In this document: positions 1 through 6,268 of the stretch, piece after piece
How the letters are laid out: each line of letters opens with the position of its first letter
Numbering within the stretch: position 1 is the first letter of the stretch
Origin: an uncultured Collinsella sp.
GTDB lineage: Bacteria > Actinomycetota > Coriobacteriia > Coriobacteriales > Coriobacteriaceae
DNA length: 7,063 nt
Direction: 5' to 3'
Assembly: GCA_900543615.1 (NCBI GenBank)
Contig: UQSC01000093.1
Location: 1 to 7,063 of the forward strand
Position numbers and translations under genes: made by a program
Notes under the pieces: generated by a model
Databases searched by the model: none
Seen by the model: only the letters and a program-made list of their open reading frames with translations
Told to the model about the DNA's origin: nothing

Positions 1-570
1 GGTCAGGATCACATTGGCCTGAATGTCATGGCCCTTGCGCGGCGCGTTGGGGTTGGTGCGGGTCGAACCGCCGAAGCCGCCAAAGCCGCCGCCGAAGTTC
101 ATCGACGGGCCGTCATCGCCCATGGCCTTCTTCATGCGGCGGTTGAGCCACCAACCGATCAGGAAGAAAATCGCCATGGGAAGAATGAGCGTGAGCAGGT
201 AATAGGTCATCAGACCCGAGTTCTTATCGGGAACGACTGACTCAAGCGAGGCGCCAGATTCAAGCACGCGATCGGTAAAGCCCGCGTCATTCGGTACACC
301 GGTCGTCTTGTAGGCGATGTTCTCGTCCTCGCCCTTCTTGGTGTAATAAATCGTGTAATCGTCCGTATTGTACTCGACCTTGTCGACGCTCTTCTTATCG
401 AGCGCTTTGACAAACGTCGAGTAATCGGTCTTCGTAATCTGCTGCGTGTGACCGATGTTGGGGAACAGAACGGTCGAGAGCACGAGGTAGACGACGAAGG
501 CGATGAGCACGTAGAGGATCATATTCCGTCTACGTTTGTTGTCATCCATCTCCATCTGCTTGAACTCCAT
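1..570 (-). CDS. ftsH: ATP-dependent zinc metalloprotease FtsH, N-terminal part (runs off the left edge)
   Basis: This is the first 190 codons of a membrane-anchored AAA+ protease that degrades misfolded membrane proteins and short-lived regulators. What is seen: a basic N-terminus (NKRRR), a first membrane segment at about residues 17-36, an extracytoplasmic domain at about 37-120 containing ITKTDYSTFVKAL and SVDKVEY (the FtsH_ext pattern), a second membrane segment at about 121-142 (LPMAIFFLIGWWLNRRMKKAMG-like), then a Gly/Phe-rich linker (159-168). The AAA+ and zinc-protease domains lie outside the window, so the call rests on the N-terminal architecture. Start choice is uncertain. An in-frame TAG lies directly before the ATG at 570, which has no ribosome site. 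The ATG at 555 has GGAG nine bases upstream and may be the true start, giving MEMDDNKRRR. The gene is divergent from cobO. Confidence 0.8.
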   Translation of the reverse strand, partial: MEFKQMEMDDNKRRRNMILYVLIAFVVYLVLSTVLFPNIGHTQQITKTDYSTFVKALDKKSVDKVEYNTDDYTIYYTKKGEDENIAYKTTGVPNDAGFTDRVLESGASLESVVPDKNSGLMTYYLLTLILPMAIFFLIGWWLNRRMKKAMGDDGPSMNFGGGFGGFGGSTRTNPNAPRKGHDIQANVILT

Positions 571-587
571 CTACTGGGGTTGATAAT
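560..587 (+). promoter_or_regulatory. Candidate promoter for the cobO-type gene
   Basis: TTGAAC at 560-565 (4 of 6 to the -35 consensus) is followed after 16 bp by GATAAT at 582-587 (5 of 6 to the -10 consensus). Transcription would start near 594, leaving a leader of roughly 54 nt. The -35 overlaps the first codons of the divergent ftsH gene. The assignment uses pattern only. Confidence 0.35.
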
Positions 588-647
588 GTTTTCTAGAATA
601 CCCAACCCGGACGGCGATAAACCGACGCCGGGCACGAAAGGACAGAG

Positions 648-1133
648 ATGGCATCACTGGAAGTCGGCAAGGTTCAAATCTATACGGGCGACGGCAAGGG
701 CAAGACGACGGCTGCGCTGGGGCTCGCGCTGCGCGCCACGGGCTATGGACTTAACGTGCTCATGCTTCAGTTTGCCAAGAAGCTGCACTGTGCCGAACAT
801 GATGCGGCGCCGCGCCTGGGGCTGCGTATTGTGCAGGCCGATCGCGACACGCCGGAGGCTTGCGCCGCACAGATCATGGAGCTGGCGCGCGAGCAGATTA
901 GCCAGGTCGACGTGCTGATCTTGGATGAGCTGGGAGAAGCCATGCGACGGGGCTTTGTGACGCGCGAAGATGTCGAAGCGTTGATCGCGATGAAACCAAC
1001 CACCACGGAGCTCGTGCTCACCGGCCGTGGCTTGCTGCCCCTCGCCGACCTTGCCGACCTAGTAACCGAAATGCGCCCCGTCAAACACTACTTCGACGAA
1101 GGCCTCCTAGCCCGCCAAGGCATCGAATACTAA
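648..1133 (+). CDS. cobO: Cob(I)yrinic acid a,c-diamide adenosyltransferase, CobA/CobO/BtuR type
   Basis: The enzyme transfers the adenosyl group of ATP to the cobalt of reduced corrinoids, making the adenosylated cofactor used in B12 synthesis or salvage in the cytoplasm. What is seen in the 161 residues: a P-loop of the family's special form, GDGKGKTT (14-21), a Walker-B-like VLILDE (89-94), ELVLTGRG (121-128), and the family C-terminal signature VTEMRPVKHYFDEGLLARQGIEY-like at 139-161. The BtuR proteins of enteric bacteria are near 196 residues. This one is shorter, mainly between the P-loop strand (LMLQFAKK, 38-45) and the Walker B strand. The ATG is well supported by AAAGGA at 637-642, five bases upstream. 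No other cobalamin gene is in the window, so whether it serves synthesis or salvage cannot be judged; the symbol btuR would fit equally well. The stop codon is one base from the repeat cluster of the mobile unit. Confidence 0.9.
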   Translation: MASLEVGKVQIYTGDGKGKTTAALGLALRATGYGLNVLMLQFAKKLHCAEHDAAPRLGLRIVQADRDTPEACAAQIMELAREQISQVDVLILDELGEAMRRGFVTREDVEALIAMKPTTTELVLTGRGLLPLADLADLVTEMRPVKHYFDEGLLARQGIEY

Positions 1134-1134
1134 T

Positions 1135-1248
1135 CCGGCACTTGGGGACGTTCCTTTTCTGCCGGCACTTGGGGACGTTCCTTTTCTGCCGGCAGTTGGG
1201 GACACTCCTTTTCTGCCGGCAGTTGGGGACACTCTTGTTCGCCAGCAG
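1135..1248 (+). repeat. Left cluster of 27-bp REP-like repeats (four units plus a 7-bp remnant)
   Basis: Units lie at 1135-1161, 1162-1188, 1189-1215 and 1216-1241 (one base shorter), followed by a 7-bp remnant, CCAGCAG. Units 1 and 2 are identical and carry ACTTGGGGACGTTCC (subtype A). Units 3 and 4 carry AGTTGGGGACACTCC (subtype B), with unit 4 diverged at its 3' end. Each unit begins CCGGCA, and the end of a unit plus the start of the next gives TGCCGG, so each unit can fold with a 6-bp stem closing a loop that contains the near-palindrome GGGACGTTCC. The cluster begins one base after the cobO stop and may act as its 3' end hairpin. Confidence 0.85.
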
Positions 1249-1257
1249 CCCAGAAAT

Positions 1258-2028
1258 CTATCCTTCATTCCAACCTGCCGTACCAGAAACAACAGACGTA
1301 CGGCCAATGCCAACGACTCTCACTATCTGATTAATCGTAAGGCCCGCTTTTCTCATTTTGCAGAGAATAGGTCTACGCTCGGAAGGCTTCATGGATGCAA
1401 GCTCAGGAAGAGATGTGGGGGAAGCAATTCCCTTAGCGACCTCAAGAGCTTCATCGTCCAGAATGCGCGGTCGAGGTTCAGCATCGTAGGGAGCCTGGTC
1501 AATTCGTTCGGCAAGATAGTGCCGATACTCAAAAGATCCGCCCACGAGATCCAGAACAATTCCGGGATCGCAAAATCCAAATCCATCATAACCGTAAGCA
1601 TATGCTCGATAACTTGACCAGCGATATGTATCAACAGCGGAAATGCCCGCCTTGACAGGATTCATATGAATGTAGTCCGCAAGTGAAATTGCCTGCACAT
1701 CATTCTCGACCGGAATAATTGTAAATCGATCTTGGAACAGGTGCCCAACACGGTCGGTTTTGCGATTGAAATACATTGCATACGACGTAAGGATGCCGCT
1801 CATACACGAAGATATCTTCGTGTGAGGATCGTCGATCATAAGATGAAAGTGATTCGACATTAGACACCACGCCGTGACGCCAATTCCATTACCGACAAGC
1901 TTGTCCTCGAACAAGGTAAGCATGCGATATCGATCTTCATTATCTTCAAAGATGCAAATGCCGCCGTTGCCTCGCGCGATAATGTGGTTATAGCCCGTCA
2001 ACGAAACGACTCGACCCGTTCTCGGCAT
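1258..2028 (-). CDS. REP-associated tyrosine transposase (Y1_Tnp, IS200-like HUH family)
   Basis: A single-strand DNA transposase of the RAYT group. Known members bind and cleave REP hairpins through a tyrosine nucleophile. What is seen in the 256 residues: an N-terminal strand, GYNHIIARGN (12-21), the HUH metal site as SNHFHLMI (58-65, His60 and His62), the helix SYAMYFNRK (82-90) where the family nucleophile sits (Tyr83 or Tyr86), then GHLFQDRF (95-102), and YIHMNPVKAG, the usual family block. The C-terminal part, about 190-256, ends in a helix-turn-helix-like segment (LTINQIVRVVGIGRTSV, 230-246). This makes it longer than the roughly 165-residue E. coli REP transposase. The start is supported by GGGAGG five bases before the ATG. 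The frame is intact and all key residues are present, so it is probably active. The repeats on both sides support the RAYT call over a plain IS200 transposase. Confidence 0.88.
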   Translation of the reverse strand: MPRTGRVVSLTGYNHIIARGNGGICIFEDNEDRYRMLTLFEDKLVGNGIGVTAWCLMSNHFHLMIDDPHTKISSCMSGILTSYAMYFNRKTDRVGHLFQDRFTIIPVENDVQAISLADYIHMNPVKAGISAVDTYRWSSYRAYAYGYDGFGFCDPGIVLDLVGGSFEYRHYLAERIDQAPYDAEPRPRILDDEALEVAKGIASPTSLPELASMKPSERRPILCKMRKAGLTINQIVRVVGIGRTSVVSGTAGWNEG

Positions 2029-2151
2029 ATCGCCCTCCCATCACAAACCCACCGGGCAACATCTGATAGGCGCGGACGATCTAATTTGCTAAGCCCGTGC
2101 TGACAGTTTACAAGGCAAGTCAGGCAGATACTCCGAAAACGGCAAAACAGC

Positions 2152-2225
2152 TTTACAAGGAGTGTCCCAAAGTGCCGGCAGAAAAGGAACGTCCCCAAGT
2201 GCCGGGGAACGTCCCCAAGTGCCGG
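2152..2225 (-). repeat. Right cluster of REP-like repeats, inverted relative to the left cluster
   Basis: Read on the minus strand from outside inwards: a shortened subtype A unit of 20 bp at 2225-2206 (lacking the TTTTCTG end), a full subtype A unit at 2205-2179 identical to the two left A units, and a diverged unit at 2178-2152 that has GGGACACTCC of subtype B but the CACTT of subtype A. The outer edge is one base from the MATE stop codon. Confidence 0.82.
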
Positions 2226-2226
2226 G

Positions 2227-3576
2227 TTAGGCGGTGGCGCGACCTAGCCAGTTGCCGCTGTGGTGGTAGATGGTGAACATTATGGCGGTGATGAGCCAGG
2301 TTACGGGGTAGACCAGCAGCAGGTGCTCAAGCGACGGATCGAACGGCATAATCGCAAATACCCAGATCACCCTGAGCACGACGGTGCCAAAAATCGTGAG
2401 CAGCATGTGCTGCAAGCTCACGCCGGCGCCGCGAATGGATCCCGACGCGTTCTCGATAATCGAGAAAATCGCATAGAACGGCGCAATGAAGTGGAGGATG
2501 GTCGTGGTGTACGCCGAAATCGAAGCATCGTCGACAAACAGACGAGACAGCGGACCCGAGAATACCAGCAGCACGGCAGACAGGCCACCAATGAGCATAA
2601 ACGACAGCACGAGCGACGTATGGTAGCCCTTGCGCATGCGCTCGTAGTTGCGCGCGCCAAAGTTCTGCGCCGAGAACGTAGTGATCGATACGCCGAGCGC
2701 CTCGGTCACCATCCAGATAATGCCATCCAGGCGCCCAGATAGACCCCAAGCAGTCGTGACATCGGCGCCAAACGAATTAACCGACACCTGGATCAGCACG
2801 TTCGAAATCGAATAGGCAGCCGATTGAAAACCGAGTGGCAGACCACACGAGATCATACTCTTGCAAATACCGCGATCGATGCCGAGCTTAGACAGCGAAA
2901 GACGCCATGCACCCGGAGCGTGCATCATACGAATCACAATCATCGTGGCGTTGGAGCAAATGGTCAGCGCCACCGCGATGCCGCAGCCCAGAGCCTCCAT
3001 ATGAAGCATGGCAACGAAGATGACATCCAGCACCGCATTAACAAGGCAACCGGAAGCGATGATCACAGCAGGCCCGCGCGTGTCGCCCACGGCGCGCAGC
3101 AATGCCGTTCCCATATTGAGCAGCAGCGCCGCAACCATGGCGGCAAAATAGCAACGGGCATAGGCCACGCCCTCGGCCAATAATTCATGCGGCGTGTTCA
3201 TAAGCACCAGCATGGGCTCAACGAACACTATGCCAAGAATCGAGAAAACGATACCGCCCACCAGCGCGAGCGTCATGGCCGTATGGACCGATCGGCTCAG
3301 ACGCTCGTCATCGTGCTGACCAAAAAACTGGCCCGTAATGACCGCGCAGCCGGCACCCACACCGACGCAAAAACCAATGCAGAGCTCCGTAAGCACCATC
3401 GTGGCCTGAATGCCACCCAGCGCGAGCTTGCCGCCAAACTGACCGACGATATAGGTACCGATAAGCGTGTATGCCTGCTGAAAAAACGAGCTAAAGAAGA
3501 TGGGAACGCACAGCGACAGCAGCTGCTGCCAAATGACACCCTGCGTTACATCGATAGCCGTAGATTTCTTAGCCAC
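2227..3576 (-). CDS. MATE family multidrug/organic cation efflux transporter
   Basis: A cytoplasmic-membrane antiporter that exports organic cations or drugs in exchange for Na+ or H+. The 449 residues are in the normal range for the family. They show about twelve hydrophobic segments in two halves, each half having the family loop motif: GQFFGQHDDERL (82-93) and AQNFGARNYERMRKG (303-317). LLRAVGDTRGP (159-169) and its counterpart SGSIRGAGVS (378-387) are also typical. The substrate cannot be predicted. Start choice: a GTG at 3576, giving MAKKSTAID, has a strong GGGGAGG four bases upstream. A TTG ten codons earlier (3606) keeps the frame open but has no ribosome site, and the ribosome site itself would be coding if it were used. 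The gene lies about 125 bp downstream of the methyltransferase gene and may have its own promoter. Its 3' end abuts the mobile unit. Confidence 0.9.
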   Translation of the reverse strand: MAKKSTAIDVTQGVIWQQLLSLCVPIFFSSFFQQAYTLIGTYIVGQFGGKLALGGIQATMVLTELCIGFCVGVGAGCAVITGQFFGQHDDERLSRSVHTAMTLALVGGIVFSILGIVFVEPMLVLMNTPHELLAEGVAYARCYFAAMVAALLLNMGTALLRAVGDTRGPAVIIASGCLVNAVLDVIFVAMLHMEALGCGIAVALTICSNATMIVIRMMHAPGAWRLSLSKLGIDRGICKSMISCGLPLGFQSAAYSISNVLIQVSVNSFGADVTTAWGLSGRLDGIIWMVTEALGVSITTFSAQNFGARNYERMRKGYHTSLVLSFMLIGGLSAVLLVFSGPLSRLFVDDASISAYTTTILHFIAPFYAIFSIIENASGSIRGAGVSLQHMLLTIFGTVVLRVIWVFAIMPFDPSLEHLLLVYPVTWLITAIMFTIYHHSGNWLGRATA

Positions 3577-3655
3577 ACGCCCTCCCCACAAGCGTACGTC
3601 ATACAATAAAACGGAAATTTAAGACCAAAGCCAATACCAGCTTAGCACCGACCGA

Positions 3656-3667
3656 TTTCGGCCGAAA
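3656..3667. promoter_or_regulatory. Perfect 12-bp palindrome upstream of the MATE gene (possible operator)
   Basis: TTTCGGCCGAAA lies in the gap between the methyltransferase stop and the MATE start, about 80 bp before the GTG. It has no spacer, so it is more like a dimeric repressor site than an RNA hairpin. No regulator gene is next to it and there is only one copy. Confidence 0.25.
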
Positions 3668-3701
3668 CGCCACAAACCAGAGCCCGGTGCGAAATATCTG
3701 C

Positions 3702-4616
3702 CTAGTGATACAGCCCCGGCTGGTAGTGGTACTCGTTGCTCACATGCGGGCACAGCTGCCAAAAGGCGACAGCACTTGCCGCGGCCACGTTGAGCGAATC
3801 GACCCCATGCGCCATCGGAATACGCACGGCGCGATCACAGCCTGCAATGGTCTTGGCGCCCAAGCCAGCACCCTCGGTGCCCATAAAGATTGCCAGGCGG
3901 TCAATCTCCTGCAGCACGGGATCGTCCAACGACACCGAATCATCCGTCAACGCCATAGCGGCACACGAAAAGCCGGCATCGTGTAACGCCGCCAGCCCAT
4001 CATGCGGCCATACGCGCGCCTCGCTGCCAATGCGTGTCCAGGGCACCTGGAACACCGTGCCCATGCTCACGCGGGCAGAGCGACGGTACAGCGGGTCACA
4101 GCACGTGGGGCTCACCAAAATGCCATCGACGTTCAGCGCAGCCGCCGAGCGGAAAATCGCGCCGACGTTGGTGTGGTCGACAATGCCCTCGAGCACGCAC
4201 ACGCGCACCGGACGCTCCCCCGCCGCCTCGACGACGCCGCCCAAGAACTCATCGACCGGAATCTGACGCGGGCGACGAAACGCCGCGAGCGCACCGCGCG
4301 TCACGTTAAAGCCCGTCAGCTGCTCCATAAGCTCCATCGAGGCCACGAACACGGGAACTGGGCCCGCACTTTCGCGTACCGCCAGGCGCTCAAACAGCGG
4401 CATCATCTGGTCGAGCCAGCGCTCGCCCAAAAGAAAGCTCACCGGCTCGTATCCGGCGCGAACCGCACGCTCGATGACCTTGGCACTCTCGGCGATAAAG
4501 ATGCCCTTTTGCGGCTCCAGCACGCAGCGCAGCTCGCGCTCGGTCAGTCGCACGTAGGCATCGAGCCGCTCGTCCTCGAGCGAATCGATTCGCAGCACCT
4601 CAACGGCATCAGTCAT
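3702..4616 (-). CDS. SpoU/TrmH family RNA 2'-O-methyltransferase
   Basis: A knotted (SPOUT) methyltransferase that uses S-adenosylmethionine to methylate a ribose 2'-OH in tRNA or rRNA. In the 304-residue form, an N-terminal part (about 1-110) resembles the substrate-binding domain seen in TrmH/RlmB/TsnR relatives. The catalytic domain carries motif 1, LEGIVDHTNVGAIFRSAAAL (142-161; Asn150, Arg156), motif 2, IFMGTEGAGLG (243-253), and motif 3, IPMAHGVDSLNVAAASAV (267-283; Ser274, Asn276). The exact RNA target cannot be told from sequence. The start is uncertain: the ATG at 4616 begins MTDAVEVLRI, as expected for a short leader. An in-frame ATG at 4649 would add the unusual MCCKEGCGLAA. Neither has a clear ribosome site. 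The gene follows folA after about 110 bp with a weak hairpin between them, so it may belong to the thyA-folA transcript or be separate. Confidence 0.87.
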   Translation of the reverse strand: MTDAVEVLRIDSLEDERLDAYVRLTERELRCVLEPQKGIFIAESAKVIERAVRAGYEPVSFLLGERWLDQMMPLFERLAVRESAGPVPVFVASMELMEQLTGFNVTRGALAAFRRPRQIPVDEFLGGVVEAAGERPVRVCVLEGIVDHTNVGAIFRSAAALNVDGILVSPTCCDPLYRRSARVSMGTVFQVPWTRIGSEARVWPHDGLAALHDAGFSCAAMALTDDSVSLDDPVLQEIDRLAIFMGTEGAGLGAKTIAGCDRAVRIPMAHGVDSLNVAAASAVAFWQLCPHVSNEYHYQPGLYH

Positions 4617-4662
4617 AGCAGCCAGCCCGCACCCTTCTTTACAGCACATCTATACCAAACGA

Positions 4663-4681
4663 GGCGACGCTAAGCGCCGCC
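4663..4681 (-). terminator. Possible weak terminator or attenuating hairpin after folA
   Basis: The minus-strand transcript can form an 8-bp stem (GGCGGCGC paired with GCGTCGCC, one G-U pair) around a UUA loop. It is followed by CTCGTTTGG rather than a run of T, so termination would be partial at most. It sits between the folA stop and the methyltransferase start. Confidence 0.35.
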
Positions 4682-4725
4682 CCATGCATTCAAACAACCC
4701 GATGATACCGTTCACGCCAGACGAT

Positions 4726-5253
4726 TTACGCCTCAACGCGACGATACGTCACGAACTCATAATCGAGACCCTCGTCACCCTCGCCCGCGGCAATCGTGGC
4801 AACACCGCCACGCCGCGCAATCTCCCACGCGGGATCGGCATCCAAATCGGGAAAGTACGTATCCACGTCATGCACGCAATGGTTATGCGTAACCTCGGCC
4901 TCGACGCAATACGGCAAAAACTGCCGATAGACATCGCCGCCACCGATCACCCATGCAACAGCCTCATCGGCTACCGCGGCGAGCGCTTCGTCAATGCTAT
5001 GCACCACGTCAACGCCCTCGGGTGCAAACCCCTCGTCGCGCGTGAGCACGATATTACGGCGATTCTTGAGCGGACGCCCGCCAGGAAAACTCAGCAGCGT
5101 CTTGCGCCCCATAATAACCGGGCAACCCTTGGTGCACGCCACAAAATGGCGCATGTCGGCGCGATTGGACACCACCATGTCGCCCTCGCACCCAATACCC
5201 CAGTCATCGCACACGGCGACAATGGCAGAAAGCTTACACGTCACGCCCGTCAC
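4726..5253 (-). CDS. folA: Dihydrofolate reductase
   Basis: Reduces dihydrofolate to tetrahydrofolate with NADPH in the cytoplasm, and is the target of trimethoprim-type antifolates. What is seen in the 175 residues: the opening strand LSAIVAVCDDWGIG (8-21), NRADMRHF (30-37) with Asp33 in the place of the catalytic acid (Asp27 in E. coli), VIMGRKT (46-52), SFPGGRPLKNRRNIVLTRD (55-73) for NADPH binding, VIGGGDVYRQFLP (102-114) and a DTYFPDLD strand near the end. The residues between Gly21 and Asn30 (CEGDMVVS) differ from the M-P-W form of E. coli. The GTG start at 5253 follows the thyA TAG stop with no gap, which points to translational coupling. A second GTG at 5244 is possible. Expression together with thyA makes sense, since ThyA oxidises the folate that this enzyme restores. 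Confidence 0.95.
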   Translation of the reverse strand: MTGVTCKLSAIVAVCDDWGIGCEGDMVVSNRADMRHFVACTKGCPVIMGRKTLLSFPGGRPLKNRRNIVLTRDEGFAPEGVDVVHSIDEALAAVADEAVAWVIGGGDVYRQFLPYCVEAEVTHNHCVHDVDTYFPDLDADPAWEIARRGGVATIAAGEGDEGLDYEFVTYRRVEA

Positions 5254-6102
5254 CTACACCGCAATTGGGATGTTCTTGACCTGCGGGCCGTGCTCATAGC
5301 CCTCGATGATCAGGTCATCGGTCGTAAACGAATAGAAGTCATGCACATCGGGGTTGAGCGTTACCTTGGGGGCCGCAAACTGCGGACGCTCGATAAGCTC
5401 GCGGACGATATCGACATGACGGTCGTAAATGTGGGCATCGGCGATCACATGCAGCAGTTCGCCGGGAATCATATCGACCGACTGCGCAACCATCATCAGC
5501 AAAATGGCGTACTGGCACACATTCCAGTTGTTTGCGGCCAAAATGTCCTGGCTGCGCTGGTTGAGAATCATGTTGAGCGTCGGCTTGTCGTCCTGCGGGC
5601 GCTGCGTCACGTTATACGTCACGCTGTAGGCGCACGGATACAGGTGCATCTCGGACAGATCACTGAACACGTATGTGTTGGTCATGATGCGGCGGCTGTA
5701 CGGCGTGTGCTTGAGGTCGTACAGCACGCGGTCCATCTGGTCAAAGTCGCCCTCGGCGTAATGACTCTTCTGCCCAATCTGATACCCGTAGGCCTTGCCA
5801 ATAGAGCCGGTCTCGTCGGCCCACTCATCCCAAATATGGCTGTTGAGGTCATGTACGTTATTGGACTTCTTTTGATAGATCCACAGGATCTCGTCCATGG
5901 CAGATTTGAGGGCTGTACGACGCAGCGTGAGCGCCGGGAACTCCTCGCGCAGGTCGTAGCGTGCCGTGACGCCAAAGTTTTTAATGGTATAGGCAGGGGT
6001 GCCGTCCTCCCACACCGGGCGGACCTTTTGGCCCTCGGTCGTGGTGCCATGGTCCAAGATATCGCGGCACATGGCTACAAACTGTTGATCAGCCTTGCTC
6101 AT
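5254..6102 (-). CDS. thyA: Thymidylate synthase
   Basis: Converts dUMP and methylenetetrahydrofolate to dTMP and dihydrofolate. In the 282 residues: the nucleophile Cys157 lies in HLYPCAYSVTY (153-163), phosphate-binding arginines in PYSRRIM (134-140) and QRSQD (182-186), Asn194 in NNWNVCQYA (191-199) for dUMP selection, and His224/Tyr226 in ADAHIYDRH (221-229). The blocks KKSNNVHDLN, HIWDEW and GKAYGYQIG, plus the DVHDFYSFTTDDL end, resemble the Bacillus/phi3T ThyA branch more than the E. coli branch (from memory, not aligned). The start at 6102 is fixed by AGGAGG four bases upstream. The reading frame stays open for another 190 codons upstream, but that part lies over the divergent DUF134 gene and has no family match. 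First gene of the thyA-folA unit. Confidence 0.96.
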   Translation of the reverse strand: MSKADQQFVAMCRDILDHGTTTEGQKVRPVWEDGTPAYTIKNFGVTARYDLREEFPALTLRRTALKSAMDEILWIYQKKSNNVHDLNSHIWDEWADETGSIGKAYGYQIGQKSHYAEGDFDQMDRVLYDLKHTPYSRRIMTNTYVFSDLSEMHLYPCAYSVTYNVTQRPQDDKPTLNMILNQRSQDILAANNWNVCQYAILLMMVAQSVDMIPGELLHVIADAHIYDRHVDIVRELIERPQFAAPKVTLNPDVHDFYSFTTDDLIIEGYEHGPQVKNIPIAV

Positions 6103-6136
6103 TGACCCTCCTGTCAGTCGCCTATAAGCGAGATTC

Positions 6137-6142
6137 ATTGTA
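6137..6142 (-). promoter_or_regulatory. Candidate -10 element for thyA
   Basis: TACAAT on the minus strand (5 of 6 to consensus) would start transcription near 6130, giving a leader of about 28 nt before the thyA ATG. No good -35 is seen at 16-18 bp (the best is TGTGGG-like), so the promoter is weak or needs an activator. Confidence 0.33.
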
Positions 6143-6185
6143 GCCCAGGCGCACGCGGCCCCACAGCCCAAACATAAGCCCTCAT

Positions 6186-6205
6186 TTTCTGACATATGCC
6201 AGAAA
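6186..6205. promoter_or_regulatory. Operator-like palindrome, copy 1
   Basis: TTTCTGACATATGCCAGAAA pairs with itself at 9 of 10 positions around the centre 6195/6196. It shares GACATATG and CAGA with copy 2. It lies just upstream of the candidate promoter of the DUF134 gene and about 65 bp upstream of the candidate thyA start, so it could act on either gene. Confidence 0.6.
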
Positions 6206-6209
6206 TTCC

Positions 6210-6237
6210 TTGCGCAAATCTGCGCGTTCGCTATTCT
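6210..6237 (+). promoter_or_regulatory. Candidate promoter of the DUF134-NifX gene
   Basis: TTGCGC at 6210-6215 and TATTCT at 6232-6237 are separated by 16 bp, with a predicted start near 6244. Both hexamers are 4 of 6 to consensus. The promoter lies between the two CATATG palindromes, and the second palindrome covers the predicted start site. A short inverted repeat, GCGCA-AATC-TGCGC (6212-6225), overlaps the spacer. Confidence 0.38.
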
Positions 6238-6242
6238 ATTGT

Positions 6243-6254
6243 TGACATATGTCA
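6243..6254. promoter_or_regulatory. Operator-like palindrome, copy 2
   Basis: TGACATATGTCA is a perfect 12-bp palindrome with its centre at 6248/6249, 53 bp (about five helical turns) from the centre of copy 1. It ends four bases before the AAGGAGG ribosome site (6258-6264) of the DUF134 gene, so bound protein would block transcription start and possibly elongation. The likely binder is the DUF134 product itself (inference). Confidence 0.6.
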
Positions 6255-6268
6255 GATAAGGAGGGCGC

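Larger units (their letters stand above)
1135..2225. mobile_element. REP-like repeat unit with its own Y1 transposase (RAYT element)
   Basis: The unit consists of a left repeat cluster (1135-1248), a transposase gene on the minus strand (1258-2028), an upstream non-coding stretch (2029-2151) and a right repeat cluster in inverted orientation (2152-2225). The outermost 20 bp, CCGGCACTTGGGGACGTTCC, occur at 1135-1154 and, reverse-complemented, at 2206-2225, a perfect inverted match. If the adjoining TAA plus one base is included, the two ends still match except at that one base. The unit fills the space between two convergent genes: one base separates it from each stop codon. No target duplication is seen, as expected for HUH single-strand transposition. 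Apart from a 9-bp direct repeat, TTTACAAGG (2107-2115 and 2152-2160), and a possible minus-strand promoter that I could not define, the 2029-2151 stretch shows no structure. The transposase gene looks poorer in GC than its neighbours, consistent with acquisition. Confidence 0.7.

Noticed and set aside
588..647. Cobalamin riboswitch ahead of the cobO-type gene
   Set aside because: The leader is only about 55-60 nt and lacks the long conserved B12-box structure; only loose GC-rich inverted repeats are present.
1135..1248. CRISPR array
   Set aside because: The 27-bp units are directly joined with no spacers, and the same units recur in inverted orientation on the other side of a transposase.
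1107..1330. Small open frames across the left repeat cluster on both strands
   Set aside because: Their sequences are translations of the 27-bp repeat; no ribosome sites or family features.
2260..3609. Plus-strand open frames opposite the MATE gene
   Set aside because: They lie entirely over a gene with clear transporter structure and encode hydrophilic Arg/His-rich sequence typical of antisense frames.
3676..3688. Small hairpin after the SpoU-type gene as a terminator
   Set aside because: Only five base pairs including one G-U, and a short interrupted T stretch; too weak to call.
4684..6105. 473-codon open frame on the plus strand opposite folA and thyA
   Set aside because: It is a shadow of the two well-matched minus-strand genes. 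It has no family resemblance and no ribosome site, and is rich in the residues expected from antisense of GC-rich codons.
6242..6247. Consensus -35 hexamer TTGACA before the DUF134 gene
   Set aside because: The matching -10 position falls on GCGCAT at the start codon. The hexamer is explained by the palindrome.
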